Position numbers and translations under genes: made by a program
Notes under the pieces: generated by a model
Told to the model about the DNA's origin: nothing
What the model saw: the letters and a program-made list of their open reading frames with translations, nothing else
The model's database searches: none
From: an uncultured Prevotellaceae bacterium
GTDB taxonomy: Bacteria; Bacteroidota; Bacteroidia; Bacteroidales; Muribaculaceae
Assembly (NCBI GenBank): GCA_947165485.1
Contig: CAMVAP010000006.1
Coordinates: 1 to 64,000 of the forward strand
DNA: 64,000 bases
Direction of reading: 5' to 3'
In this document: positions 25,798-36,191 of the stretch, piece by piece
Layout of the letters: each line of letters opens with the position of its first letter
Position numbering within the stretch: the stretch's first letter is position 1

Positions 25798-26802
25798 ATG
25801 AAACGGATAACTTTTATTTTCACTGCACTGTTGCTGCTCGCATCTTGCAGCAAGGGGTACAAGGTCACCGTCACCTTCCCCGACGAGAGCGCCAACGGCG
25901 AGACCGCCTTCTTGACCAACTATGACACGGGTGACACCATAGCCACAGCCACTATCGAGAACAACACCTGCATCCTCGAAGGCACAGCCGACGATAGCTT
26001 CTTTGCCCGCCTGTATGCTGGCGGTAACCCCTATGGCTTCATCGTCGAGCCTGGTGAGGTAAGACTCAACATCGCCGAGGGTACCGCCATCAGTCCGCTC
26101 AACGACAAAATGGCGGCATGGAGCAAGGAAGCGCAAAAGATTGCAGATGACACAACGCTGACCGATGTCGAGAGCGATGCCCGCTATGCCGAGGAACTCA
26201 AGAAATTCTACCTCGACAACAAGGACAACGCCATCGGGCCTTGGGCATTCTGCAACTATTTGATGTACAAAGACTTCAGCGAGGCCGACATTGACGCGTT
26301 GCTCAAGGAAGCTCCAGCCGAGTATGCCCAGCTGAGACGTGTTGCCAAGATCAAGAACGCAGCCCGTCAACTCATCGTTACCGCCGAGGGGAAGAAGTTC
26401 ACCGACTTTGAAGTCATGGCCGAGGACGGTGCCAAGCAGAAGCTCTCAGATTATGTGGGCAAGGGCAAAATTGTTGTCGTTGACTTCTGGGCCAGCTGGT
26501 GCCCGCCCTGCCGTGCCGAGATTCCCAAGTTGCAGGCATTGAAGGCCAAGCACGGCGACAAGTTTGATGTGCTGGGCATTGCCGTATGGGACAATCCTGA
26601 CGACACCCGCAAGGCCATCGAGGAACTCAACATCACCTGGCCCGTCATCATCGGCACCAACAAGCTGACCGAACCCACCGACCTCTACGGCATCAAGAGC
26701 ATCCCCCACGTCATTATCTTTGGCCCCGACGGTACCATCCTGTCCCGAGGCCTGACGGGTGATGACCTTGCCCTTAAACTCAATTCCTACCTGAAGTTCT
26801 AA
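25798..26802 (+). CDS. TlpA-like thioredoxin lipoprotein with DUF4369-like N-terminus
   Basis: A 334-aa thiol-disulfide oxidoreductase anchored by a lipobox (LLASC, Cys about 17). The N-terminal domain (about 22-190) resembles DUF4369. The C-terminal AhpC/TSA-thioredoxin domain (about 195-334) carries the redox motif WASWCPPCR. It likely reduces or isomerises envelope disulfides. It begins 18 bp after the GH3 fusion and is probably co-transcribed. A terminator follows. Confidence 0.88.
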   Translation: MKRITFIFTALLLLASCSKGYKVTVTFPDESANGETAFLTNYDTGDTIATATIENNTCILEGTADDSFFARLYAGGNPYGFIVEPGEVRLNIAEGTAISPLNDKMAAWSKEAQKIADDTTLTDVESDARYAEELKKFYLDNKDNAIGPWAFCNYLMYKDFSEADIDALLKEAPAEYAQLRRVAKIKNAARQLIVTAEGKKFTDFEVMAEDGAKQKLSDYVGKGKIVVVDFWASWCPPCRAEIPKLQALKAKHGDKFDVLGIAVWDNPDDTRKAIEELNITWPVIIGTNKLTEPTDLYGIKSIPHVIIFGPDGTILSRGLTGDDLALKLNSYLKF

Positions 26803-26840
26803 AAAAATCTTCAAGTAACAAGACACTCTCTATTTTAACA

Positions 26841-26880
26841 CAAGCGGTTGAGCCTTAAAACGACTCAACCGCTTGCTTTT
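26841..26880 (+). terminator. Terminator after the TlpA-like gene
   Basis: CAAGCGGTTGAG (26841-26852) pairs perfectly with 26864-26875 around an 11-nt loop, followed by CTTTT. Confidence 0.85.
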
Positions 26881-26908
26881 ACACGCTCGTAACTTGTTTA
26901 TATATATA

Positions 26909-27000
26909 GGGGAGGTGGCGCGAAGCGCCGGAGGATTATGATTTTTCCATGAATTATATTCTCATGTAGCATCAACGCCCCGCCGCTCACGCGGCACCCC
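26909..27000. repeat. REP-like pair of GC hairpins flanking an A/T-rich spacer
   Basis: 26909-26934 is a G-rich unit with a GGCGC-gaa-like-GCGCC hairpin. 26978-27000 is a C-rich unit with GCCGC/GCGGC around 4 nt. The second unit's reverse complement resembles the first (GGGG...GCG...GG), so the two form a loose inverted pair, as in BIME-type extragenic repeats. It marks the left edge of the low-GC block. Repeat status across the genome is inference. Confidence 0.5.
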
Positions 27001-27003
27001 TTC

Positions 27004-28488
27004 TTATCTAAGATGGAGAGTATCTAATGTCCTATTGACGAACTCACGTAATTTGCTAATTATAAATTTGCCTTGACGCAATTTTTCGATTCGTGGATTT
27101 GGTGTTCCCTGATAATACCGGTTCTTGTCGAAAGCAAATGATTGTCCTGCGACACAATCATAGCCACAAATGAATGAGGCAATATCAGCGTCGGACATTA
27201 GCGAATCACGGTAATACACATGGTTGCCATCATGCGAATAATCAGAATCAGAATAATCAATACACGAAAAATCGCCTGATACAAAATACCTATCCTCTTG
27301 TACATAATGAGATGGAAATATCACAAATGTCGTTGGATTGGCTCCAGGCAACAGGCGATTTTCATAGTAAACATGCTTGCTGTCGGCAAACCAGTAACCT
27401 TCTACTCTATGTATGGTAGCAAAGTCAGTACCTTCAGGCATGGTCATCAGCTTTGGATTATAAACCGTTGTGCCATCAGTATGGAAAGCATTCCCTAGTC
27501 CAGCCTGCTCCATATTCTTGTGTTTTAGTGTATTGAGGTCTCGTATTGACGAGCCGTACGCCTCACAATATACACGATTTTTGTCTTTGGCATAGTGATA
27601 TTCCCCTTTCAATACGGCGAAAGACGCTGGGTCTGCCCCCTCTACTATATTGTTTTTGTAATAGACACACTTGGCATCAACTGCATAGAATGTATTTAAA
27701 GCCTTAAACGTGCGGTAATCACCTACTGGCACCGCTTTTTTCTCTTCCGGTTCATTAATATAATAGACCTGAAGGCTATCTAAAGCCCAATTGTCATCTA
27801 TCAGTCTGAAACTTCCCATATTTGCCACATGGAGAGGCTGGCCTCTCTTGTAGTAATCGTGTGCGTCATGAGCAAGATGTGAAAGTGCTTCATGAGCAAG
27901 ATCTGAAATATCGCCATTTTGTACGGCAAAAGTGGCAGGATCTGCTCCCTCTATCATAATGCTATTATACCATACATGGTGCATATCGGTTGCATAATGA
28001 TGGCCCAGGACTTTGAATGTACTTGGGTTAGCCCCTTCCAATATCTCATCCCAATAATAAGCATGGTTAACATCTAATGCATACGCTTTGTTTAGGCGTT
28101 TATAAGTCGAAGGATCATATTCAGGTTTCCTTTCCGATATAATTGATGTGAATGCTAAAAACAGGCAGATAACAGCCACAGGTACAAATGGGCAAAAATA
28201 GAACAGCCATGTCCTTCCCAATTTTTTGGAAAATTTAAACCACAACCTTATTAATGGGATCAGATAGATCGGGTAAAGCCAGATGGTCAGCGTTGCACCC
28301 CAACGGCAAATCTCGTCAATAGAGGATTGGATAGGCTCATCCCAAAAGAAGAATATGGACACATAGAAACCTATTGGCCACAACAACAGCGTTATAAGCA
28401 TCAACCGGACAAAGTTTTTCTGGACAGTCGTAGGCCGTTCTCCCAAAATACGAGCAACCAGTCCTTTTGATTTAGTTTTCTGTTCCAT
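27004..28488 (-). CDS. DKNYY-repeat membrane protein
   Basis: A 494-aa protein with N-terminal hydrophobic segments (about 35-55, 62-85, 90-115) followed by a long array of DKNYY-type units (YYWDEILEGANPSTFKV, HVWYNSIMIEGADPATFAV, CVYYKNNIVEGADPASFAV, HVYYENRLLPGANPTTFVI). The DKNYY family has no established biochemical role. Low GC and codon choice differ from the flanking glycogen and ppdK regions, which suggests acquisition. No partner gene is apparent; the nearest upstream feature is the hairpin-rich relic region. Confidence 0.8.
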   Translation of the reverse strand: MEQKTKSKGLVARILGERPTTVQKNFVRLMLITLLLWPIGFYVSIFFFWDEPIQSSIDEICRWGATLTIWLYPIYLIPLIRLWFKFSKKLGRTWLFYFCPFVPVAVICLFLAFTSIISERKPEYDPSTYKRLNKAYALDVNHAYYWDEILEGANPSTFKVLGHHYATDMHHVWYNSIMIEGADPATFAVQNGDISDLAHEALSHLAHDAHDYYKRGQPLHVANMGSFRLIDDNWALDSLQVYYINEPEEKKAVPVGDYRTFKALNTFYAVDAKCVYYKNNIVEGADPASFAVLKGEYHYAKDKNRVYCEAYGSSIRDLNTLKHKNMEQAGLGNAFHTDGTTVYNPKLMTMPEGTDFATIHRVEGYWFADSKHVYYENRLLPGANPTTFVIFPSHYVQEDRYFVSGDFSCIDYSDSDYSHDGNHVYYRDSLMSDADIASFICGYDCVAGQSFAFDKNRYYQGTPNPRIEKLRQGKFIISKLREFVNRTLDTLHLR

Positions 28489-28635
28489 ATTGATTTCTAT
28501 TTATGATTTTGACACTATATTCTGATTTGTCTGTTTATTTCGCAATTCTCTATTGCTTGTAACGATATATGCAATGAAAAATTCCTTGGCGAAAATACTA
28601 AAATAATTGCGAACCGCAAATCAGAGGCACAAATT

Positions 28636-28695
28636 GTCGCAGATTGTGCGACGTTTTTAGTCATTAATCGTCGGGAGCCCTCTTCTGACGATTAA
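28636..28695. repeat. Two hairpins next to the ppdK relic terminator
   Basis: GTCGCA/TGCGAC (28636-28641, 28647-28652) is followed by a T-run. TTAATCGTC/GACGATTAA (28664-28672, 28687-28695) has a 14-nt loop. With the relic terminator this makes three hairpins in 90 bp, typical of a junction where transcription units were cut and joined. Confidence 0.5.
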
Positions 28696-28727
28696 AAAAA
28701 GGACCTGCTCAAACGGACAGGTCCCTT
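28694..28727 (-). terminator. Terminator of the ppdK relic (minus strand)
   Basis: GGACCTG (28701-28707) pairs with CAGGTCC (28718-28724). Read on the minus strand the stem is followed by seven Ts (28694-28700), a canonical intrinsic terminator. The downstream side of the intact ppdK (32701-32732) has the same layout. Confidence 0.72.
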
Positions 28728-28749
28728 TACTTCTTTAGTTAGAGTTAGC

Positions 28750-28785
28750 TTATGCGTTCTCCACAGCGGCCTGGGCGGCAGCTAA
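28750..28785 (-). pseudogene. Relic of a ppdK 3' end
   Basis: Read on the minus strand this ends LAAAQAAVENA-stop. The intact ppdK at 32754-35468 ends LAAAQAAVEE-stop. Nine residues match, the nucleotide core ACAGCGGCCTG is shared, and both are followed by AGAGTTA-type sequence and a terminator hairpin. Upstream of the relic the similarity stops at once. I read it as the displaced or leftover C-terminus of a ppdK copy at an old insertion or deletion junction. Confidence 0.6.
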
Positions 28786-28794
28786 CGGATGCTG

Positions 28795-29157
28795 ATTATC
28801 AGTACATTACAATGAATCTGGGAAACATTTGGGAAACATTATGAGCATGAACTGCACATTCTGCACCCGATTTCCCCTAATTCAAACATACTAATCATCT
28901 TCTGTCTCTTCACTAATTTCTTGTCCTATAATTTTTAATTGTTAAACACTGATTGCATCTCCGTGGTTCAAACACGTTCTGCAAACTTTGTTTGCGAAGT
29001 TAATGATTTCTTCTGACTTTACGCTCATTCTGCATGGTTTTCTTGCAGAATGTGTTTGAGTTTTAACATATATAGACGAATTGGCATATCTTCTTGCCAC
29101 AATTTGTCTCAGTTAAAAGAAAAACGGACAGATTCTTGCGGTGTAAGTTTTGGTTTA
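28795..29157. other. Non-coding A/T-rich stretch inside the island
   Basis: No convincing gene. It contains two GGGAAACATT copies 11 bp apart (28820-28829, 28831-28840; a third at 29259-29268) and several TTGC/TTTG-rich segments. Nothing here identifies an integrase or replication gene. It may hold remnants of an element end. Confidence 0.45.
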
Positions 29158-29272
29158 AGTTTAGATGTTCTTATATATAATAAGTTAAAGTAAACCTTAA
29201 CCAATAATGATTGAGTTTACCATTTTCAGTTTAGAGGTTCATGTATAATAAATACATGGGGAAACATTAACC
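29158..29272 (+). repeat. Imperfect 70-bp-period direct repeat upstream of the AbiE-like pair
   Basis: 29158-29202 and 29228-29272 (45 bp each, start-to-start 70 bp) share AGTTTAGA-GTTC, a central ATATAATAA-rich stretch and a CTTAACC/ATTAACC end. The second copy holds an inverted repeat CATGTAT/ATACATG (29240-29258). This could be an operator array or an iteron-like remnant. Confidence 0.5.
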
Positions 29273-29515
29273 TAAATTTTGCAATATGAAACGACTTGAT
29301 GATTCCACCAATAATCATTTTTCTTTTTACAGAAGAATAATCCATTTATTAGTCCCATCCCCTTCTCATTCTACCCTCCTTTTCTGATAAGCCAGTTTTT
29401 GAAGAGAAGGGTAAAAACTGTATTTTCAAAGTAACATAATTATAAAAGTTAACAAAAATGTCTATAAAACGGGAAAAAATGCACTGATGTCCATGGTTTA
29501 TTCAAATGAAATGCC

Positions 29516-29523
29516 TACCTTTG
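29516..29523 (+). promoter_or_regulatory. -7 element of the AbiE-like operon
   Basis: TACCTTTG, exact TAnnTTTG, 33 bp before the ATG at 29557. It excludes the earlier frame start at 29506. Confidence 0.62.
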
Positions 29524-29556
29524 CATTTGAAAAATCATCAAAATTTCAAAGGTCTT

Positions 29557-30168
29557 ATGATAAACAGACATTCTATAGATAGCAATACTTTAAGGCAACG
29601 CATAGAAGCGATGCCTGAAGATAGTATTCTGTTCCGCTCTGACTTCCCAGAATATCACGCTGAGTTTGTTGGTAGCACCTTGTCTGAACTAACCAATGAG
29701 GAAGTATTGACAAAGATTGCGCAAGGCATTTATGCCAAACCTCGAAAAAGTCGGTTCGGAATTGTACTTCCTACTGTTGATAAAGTGGTACAAGCTATAG
29801 CAACCCGTGATAATGCCCAAGTTTTACCTTCAGGCATGACAGCGCTAAATATACTAGGGCTATCTACGCAGGTTCCAATGAATTATACATACTTGACAAC
29901 AGGCAGCGAGAGGACAGTTAAACTCGCCAATCGTCAAGTAACTTTGAAACGCGGTGTCCCCAAGAATTTCTGTTATGAGACTCGCCTCATTGCCTTATTG
30001 GTCCAAGCTCTTAGGTCGCTAAAGCAAGAGAATGTAACCGATAACGAGCTGCAGACGATAAATTCACTTATATCAAAAGAACCAAACAAGGAATCATTGA
30101 TGCGTGACGTGGATTTGATGCCTGCATGGATGAAGCGAATCATAAAACCGATGCTTAAAACAGAATAA
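29557..30168 (+). CDS. DUF6088/AbiEi-like antitoxin
   Basis: A 203-aa protein of the DUF6088 type: a short helical N-terminus and a winged-helix-like segment (LRQRIEAMPEDSILFRSDF), followed by the AbiEi-like core (QGIYAKPRKSRFG, LPSGMTALNILGLSTQ, TTGSERTVKL). These proteins pair with AbiEii nucleotidyltransferases as type IV toxin-antitoxin and phage-exclusion systems, where the antitoxin represses the operon and counters the toxin. The AbiEii-like gene starts 5 bp later. Start chosen from the -7 box at 29516-29523. Low GC. Confidence 0.83.
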   Translation: MINRHSIDSNTLRQRIEAMPEDSILFRSDFPEYHAEFVGSTLSELTNEEVLTKIAQGIYAKPRKSRFGIVLPTVDKVVQAIATRDNAQVLPSGMTALNILGLSTQVPMNYTYLTTGSERTVKLANRQVTLKRGVPKNFCYETRLIALLVQALRSLKQENVTDNELQTINSLISKEPNKESLMRDVDLMPAWMKRIIKPMLKTE

Positions 30169-30173
30169 AGACA

Positions 30174-31199
30174 ATGGGAAAACTTTGGTTAAACAATGAG
30201 CTTGTCGATCGTCTAGCGATGCTACAACAGACGGAAGCCACGCATCCTGGTATCAATCAAGTGGGTATAGAAAAGGACTGGTGGGTAACTGTCACGTTGA
30301 AAGCTCTGTTCCAGACGGACTGTCGTGAATGGTTGATATTCAAGGGAGGCACGTCACTCTCAAAAGGTTTCAATATTATTGAACGTTTTTCTGAGGACAT
30401 AGACTTAGCCATCAGCCACTCTTTCTTTGGCATAGAGAAGTCAAACAAAAGCCAACGCGATAAACTGAAGAAGCTGGCACGAAAGTATATACAAGAAAAA
30501 CTTTCGGCTCAAATTGACTCACATTTAAAGAGCATGGGTGTCACCGGGTACACCATCGAGAATGTCACCCAAGTGCAAGACAAGAATGGAGAATGGAAAC
30601 CTATAGACTCGGACAAAGATCCTACGGTCATACTGCTACATTATCCGTCCATCATTGAAGACACTATCACTTACATTCCTCCACGTGTGAAAATCGAGAT
30701 TAGCTGCCTCTCCATGGACGAACCAACAGAGGAACGTTACATTCACTCATTAATTGGTGAGACCTTTGAAGAGGAAGACATAGATGCCAATTGCAAGATA
30801 AGAACTGTTGTTCCTACACGCACATTCTTGGAAAAAATATTTCTGTTGGCCGAAGAGTTTCAGAAAGATAAGCCTAGAAGCGTTCGTATGTCCCGTCATC
30901 TGTACGACTTGGAGAAACTGATGGACACTGAATATGGGCGGGAGGCTTTGGCTGACCGCACTCTCTATGACGCAATTGTTGAGCATCGTAGAGCATATTA
31001 CGCCTTGAAGTATGTGAACTACGATCTTCATGCTCCTGCTTCTATCAATTTTATGATACCAGAGCAAGCAATTGAATCATGGAAAGCCGACTATGCAGAC
31101 ATGCGACGATTCTTCATCTATGGTCAGTCATTAGAGTTCGACGAGCTAATGCAAAAAATATCAGAGCTACAAAAAAGAGTAAGGGACATGGCAATATAA
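30174..31199 (+). CDS. AbiEii/AbiGii-type nucleotidyltransferase toxin
   Basis: A 341-aa nucleotidyltransferase. The MNT-fold motif is intact: FKGGTSLSKGFNIIERFSEDIDL (about 54-77), with the GG[TS]xxxK and DxD-like ED-D residues, then the family helices (SRHLYDLEKLM). Characterised AbiEii enzymes transfer nucleotides and block growth, helping abort phage infection. It is located 5 bp after the DUF6088 antitoxin gene in a low-GC island, as expected for a mobile defence cassette. The exact target RNA is unknown. Confidence 0.85.
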   Translation: MGKLWLNNELVDRLAMLQQTEATHPGINQVGIEKDWWVTVTLKALFQTDCREWLIFKGGTSLSKGFNIIERFSEDIDLAISHSFFGIEKSNKSQRDKLKKLARKYIQEKLSAQIDSHLKSMGVTGYTIENVTQVQDKNGEWKPIDSDKDPTVILLHYPSIIEDTITYIPPRVKIEISCLSMDEPTEERYIHSLIGETFEEEDIDANCKIRTVVPTRTFLEKIFLLAEEFQKDKPRSVRMSRHLYDLEKLMDTEYGREALADRTLYDAIVEHRRAYYALKYVNYDLHAPASINFMIPEQAIESWKADYADMRRFFIYGQSLEFDELMQKISELQKRVRDMAI

Positions 31200-31230
31200 G
31201 TTTTCCTCAACAAAAAAGATAAACGGCAAC

Positions 31231-31818
31231 ATGACACACCGACCGAGCAAGCAGTTTAACACCTACAAGGAGGGGCTGGATCTGGAGCTCCTCCGGGAGT
31301 ACTGCATGGAGCATGGGGAGGCGCGGACGTTTCTGCGCGGCGAGACGCTAGAGGTTGCGGGCGAGACGGCGCAGTGGGTAGCCTATGTGGAGCGGGGATG
31401 CTTCAAATACATGGTGCGCAACGGCGAGGAGGGAAAGGATTACTGCACAGGCTTCGCCTTCGAAGGAGAGTTCGTTGCAGATTACCCGAATTGTCTTTCT
31501 GGTAAGAATTCCGAGGTGACTATTATGGCTGGGACATCATGCAAAGTATTCCAAATCCAAGGCAAAGATTTGTGTTCTTTGCTGGAGTCTGCCAATATGA
31601 GAGACCTCAAACAAGCCATATCTGACAACCTTTTTGCCCAAGTATATACACAATATCTTGATTCCTATCGTATGACAACTAGAGAACGATATAAACGTTT
31701 ACTCAGTCGTTGTCCAGAAATTGTACAATGCATCAGTCTGAAAGATATAGCTTCTTATCTAAAAGTAACTCCTACCACAATCAGTAACATTCGCCGTGAG
31801 ATAACTTTCAGTCTGTAA
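31231..31818 (+). CDS. Crp/Fnr-family regulator with mosaic base composition
   Basis: A 195-aa one-component regulator: an N-terminal cyclic-nucleotide-binding-like barrel (about 30-115) and a C-terminal winged helix (KDIASYLKVTPTTISNIRRE, about 168-187). Cyclic-nucleotide contacts are not evident, as in many Bacteroidetes members. The first 250 bp are clearly GC-rich, while the rest from about 31490 is A/T-rich like the island, so two gene histories meet inside one reading frame. A perfect palindrome follows its stop and an SDR gene comes next, a probable target. Confidence 0.8.
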   Translation: MTHRPSKQFNTYKEGLDLELLREYCMEHGEARTFLRGETLEVAGETAQWVAYVERGCFKYMVRNGEEGKDYCTGFAFEGEFVADYPNCLSGKNSEVTIMAGTSCKVFQIQGKDLCSLLESANMRDLKQAISDNLFAQVYTQYLDSYRMTTRERYKRLLSRCPEIVQCISLKDIASYLKVTPTTISNIRREITFSL

Positions 31819-31820
31819 AT

Positions 31821-31838
31821 TCTCAAAACGTTTTGAGA
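31821..31838. promoter_or_regulatory. Perfect 18-bp palindrome, candidate Crp/Fnr operator
   Basis: TCTCAAAACGTTTTGAGA is its own reverse complement with no spacer, extended by AAA/TTT outside one mismatch (31817-31842). Zero loop argues for a protein dimer site rather than a hairpin. Its centre is about 80 bp upstream of the likely start of the SDR transcript. Confidence 0.6.
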
Positions 31839-31897
31839 GTTTGAATGTCTAATGACAATTTTATTTCGAAATATACGCTTAGCTTATACATTCTCAT

Positions 31898-31905
31898 TAC
31901 CTTTG
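31898..31905 (+). promoter_or_regulatory. -7 element of the SDR gene
   Basis: TACCTTTG, exact TAnnTTTG, 16 bp before the ATG at 31922. No clear TTG at -33, which fits an activator-dependent promoter. Confidence 0.6.
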
Positions 31906-31921
31906 TACTCAAAAAAGTGAA

Positions 31922-32635
31922 ATGAATATCCTCATTATTGGAGCTACATCAGGTATAAGAAGGGCTCTCTTTGAAAAATATGTATCAGAAGGGAATCATC
32001 TCGGAATTGTTGGCCGACGGACGAATTTGTTGGATGAACTGCAACTGCAGCATCCATACAACACTTTCGTTTTTGCAGCAGACATTACAAAACAGGACGA
32101 AATAGAACAGGCCATTCACACTCTTTGCGAGATACTTGGGAATATTGATATTGCCATAGTTAGCTCTGGGATTGGCGACCTCAATCCTTCACTTGTCTAT
32201 GCATTAGAACACCCAACGATAGAAACGAACGTAAAGGGATGGACATTTGTCATTGATACGCTTTACCATATATTTGAAAAGCAGGGGTATGGCCACCTCG
32301 TAGCAATCACTTCAATAGGAGGGCTACGAGGTGAACCAGTGGCTCCTGCTTATAGTGCAACCAAAGCCTATCAAATCAACTACATGGAAGCTTTGCGCAA
32401 AAAAGCTTTCAAGAGCGGTGGGCACGTAACAGTTACTGACATTCGTCCCGGTCTCGTAGACACTGCAATGGCAAAGGGCGAAGGTCTCTTTTGGGTGATG
32501 CCTGTTGATAAGGTTGTTGACCAGATATACGCTGCAATCCGTCACAAGAAATCAAAAGCATATGTCACCAAGCGATGGCATGTCCTCGGCATTATTAACA
32601 AGAACCTACCATTCTTCCTGTATAGATTATTGTAA
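31922..32635 (+). CDS. Short-chain dehydrogenase/reductase with altered glycine loop
   Basis: A 237-aa SDR. The catalytic Ser (ITSIGG), Tyr and Lys (YSATK) are present, and the NAD(P) loop begins GATSGI. The usual third glycine (GIG) is Arg here (GATSGIRRA); AGA differs from a Gly GGA codon by one base. That residue normally contacts the cofactor, so activity may be reduced or the fold adjusted. The substrate is unknown. It lies behind the Crp/Fnr regulator and palindrome and converges on ppdK, sharing its terminator. Confidence 0.83.
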   Translation: MNILIIGATSGIRRALFEKYVSEGNHLGIVGRRTNLLDELQLQHPYNTFVFAADITKQDEIEQAIHTLCEILGNIDIAIVSSGIGDLNPSLVYALEHPTIETNVKGWTFVIDTLYHIFEKQGYGHLVAITSIGGLRGEPVAPAYSATKAYQINYMEALRKKAFKSGGHVTVTDIRPGLVDTAMAKGEGLFWVMPVDKVVDQIYAAIRHKKSKAYVTKRWHVLGIINKNLPFFLYRLL

Positions 32636-32700
32636 TTTGACGGATGACATATATTGTGCAACATTTTAAGCCAAAAATTGTCCGAATTCATAAATAAGTA

Positions 32701-32732
32701 AAGGGACTTGCCCAATTGTGAGCAAGTCCCTT
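32701..32732. terminator. Bidirectional terminator between the SDR gene and ppdK
   Basis: AAGGGACTTGC (32701-32711) pairs perfectly with GCAAGTCCCTT (32722-32732) around 10 nt, with T-rich flanks on both strands. It lies between convergent genes. Confidence 0.85.
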
Positions 32733-32753
32733 TCATTATATCAGAGAGTTAAA

Positions 32754-35468
<2,715 letters not shown>

Positions 35469-35777
35469 TAATTAAAGAATTAAAGTTTTTGAACTGAATA
35501 TATTTGAAATATTTATGTAATTTGCTTTTTGCCGTGCAAAGTTAGTCATTTTATGTCAAAAAAAGATATAAACGGGCACAAAAAACACATTATTTCATTA
35601 AAATGTTATTAAAAACCCGAAATAACGACTTTTCTAGTGCAAAAACAAGCGCAATTGTTGCAAGTAATAATCTGAAATCGGGTGGCTTGGTCCGATTTTT
35701 CCTGTTAAAAATGTGACAGAAAGGAAAAAAGCATTATCTTTGCCGACTGTAAACGTAACACATTACTAGTTTTTATA
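35469..35777. other. Divergent promoter region of ppdK and a hypothetical gene
   Basis: 309 bp without a gene. CAAAGTTA at 35537-35544 is the minus-strand -7 box of ppdK (TAACTTTG), and TATCTTTG at 35735-35742 is the plus-strand -7 box of the 124-aa gene. The rest is A/T-rich with no repeat I can define. Confidence 0.6.
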
Positions 35778-36152
35778 ATGGACAACTCTACTAAGAAAAT
35801 GCTGGAAAACGACTCTAACGGGTTGTTGACCTATGAGTATATCGCCAACAACATGGGCAGCATCGACGATGACCTGCCTGCCCTGCTGGACAACATGATC
35901 TTGAAAGACCGTACAGGCCAGTTTGTGGTGAGTACCGCCCGTTATCTCAACGCCATCGACCGCGAGAAGTATGCATCCAACATCGACCTGCTGGTCAAGG
36001 CGGCTATCGCCAAGGACCGCGACCACGTGTATCTGGCCTATCTAGCCTCGTCGCTGTGGGGCTCGGACTACAAGGAGCACGCTGCCGAGTTGAGCGCCCG
36101 GGACGACAACTTTCGCCGCATCTACAAGCGCCTCTACCCCGTTGGCATTTAA
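35778..36152 (+). CDS. Hypothetical protein, 124 aa
   Basis: A soluble, mostly helical 124-aa protein with no signal peptide. The N-terminal part (LLTYEYIANNMGSIDDDLPALLDNM) reads like a helical pair, and the C-terminus is acidic/basic mixed (ARDDNFRRIYKRLYP). I recognise no family. It has a good -7 box (TATCTTTG, 35735-35742) and codon use like the core genes. It sits 39 bp before the cyclophilin lipoprotein gene and may be co-transcribed with it. Confidence 0.7.
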   Translation: MDNSTKKMLENDSNGLLTYEYIANNMGSIDDDLPALLDNMILKDRTGQFVVSTARYLNAIDREKYASNIDLLVKAAIAKDRDHVYLAYLASSLWGSDYKEHAAELSARDDNFRRIYKRLYPVGI

Positions 36153-36191
36153 TCAAGTCAGGAGTTTAAAAACAATCAGTATAATAATATA

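Noticed and set aside
29286-29387. 33-aa plus-strand frame (MKRLDDST start) upstream of the AbiE-like pair
   Set aside because: The nearby TAAATTTTG has the wrong spacing for a -7 box, the composition is random-looking and no coupling to a neighbour exists.
31231-31818. Crp/Fnr regulator as a third member of the AbiE-like system
   Set aside because: Its first half differs in composition from the toxin-antitoxin genes, and the palindrome places it with the SDR gene instead.
28694-32732. Clean att-site direct repeats flanking the island
   Set aside because: The two ppdK ends share only an 11-bp exact core and diverged terminators, and no integrase is present; I keep the relic but do not claim attachment sites.
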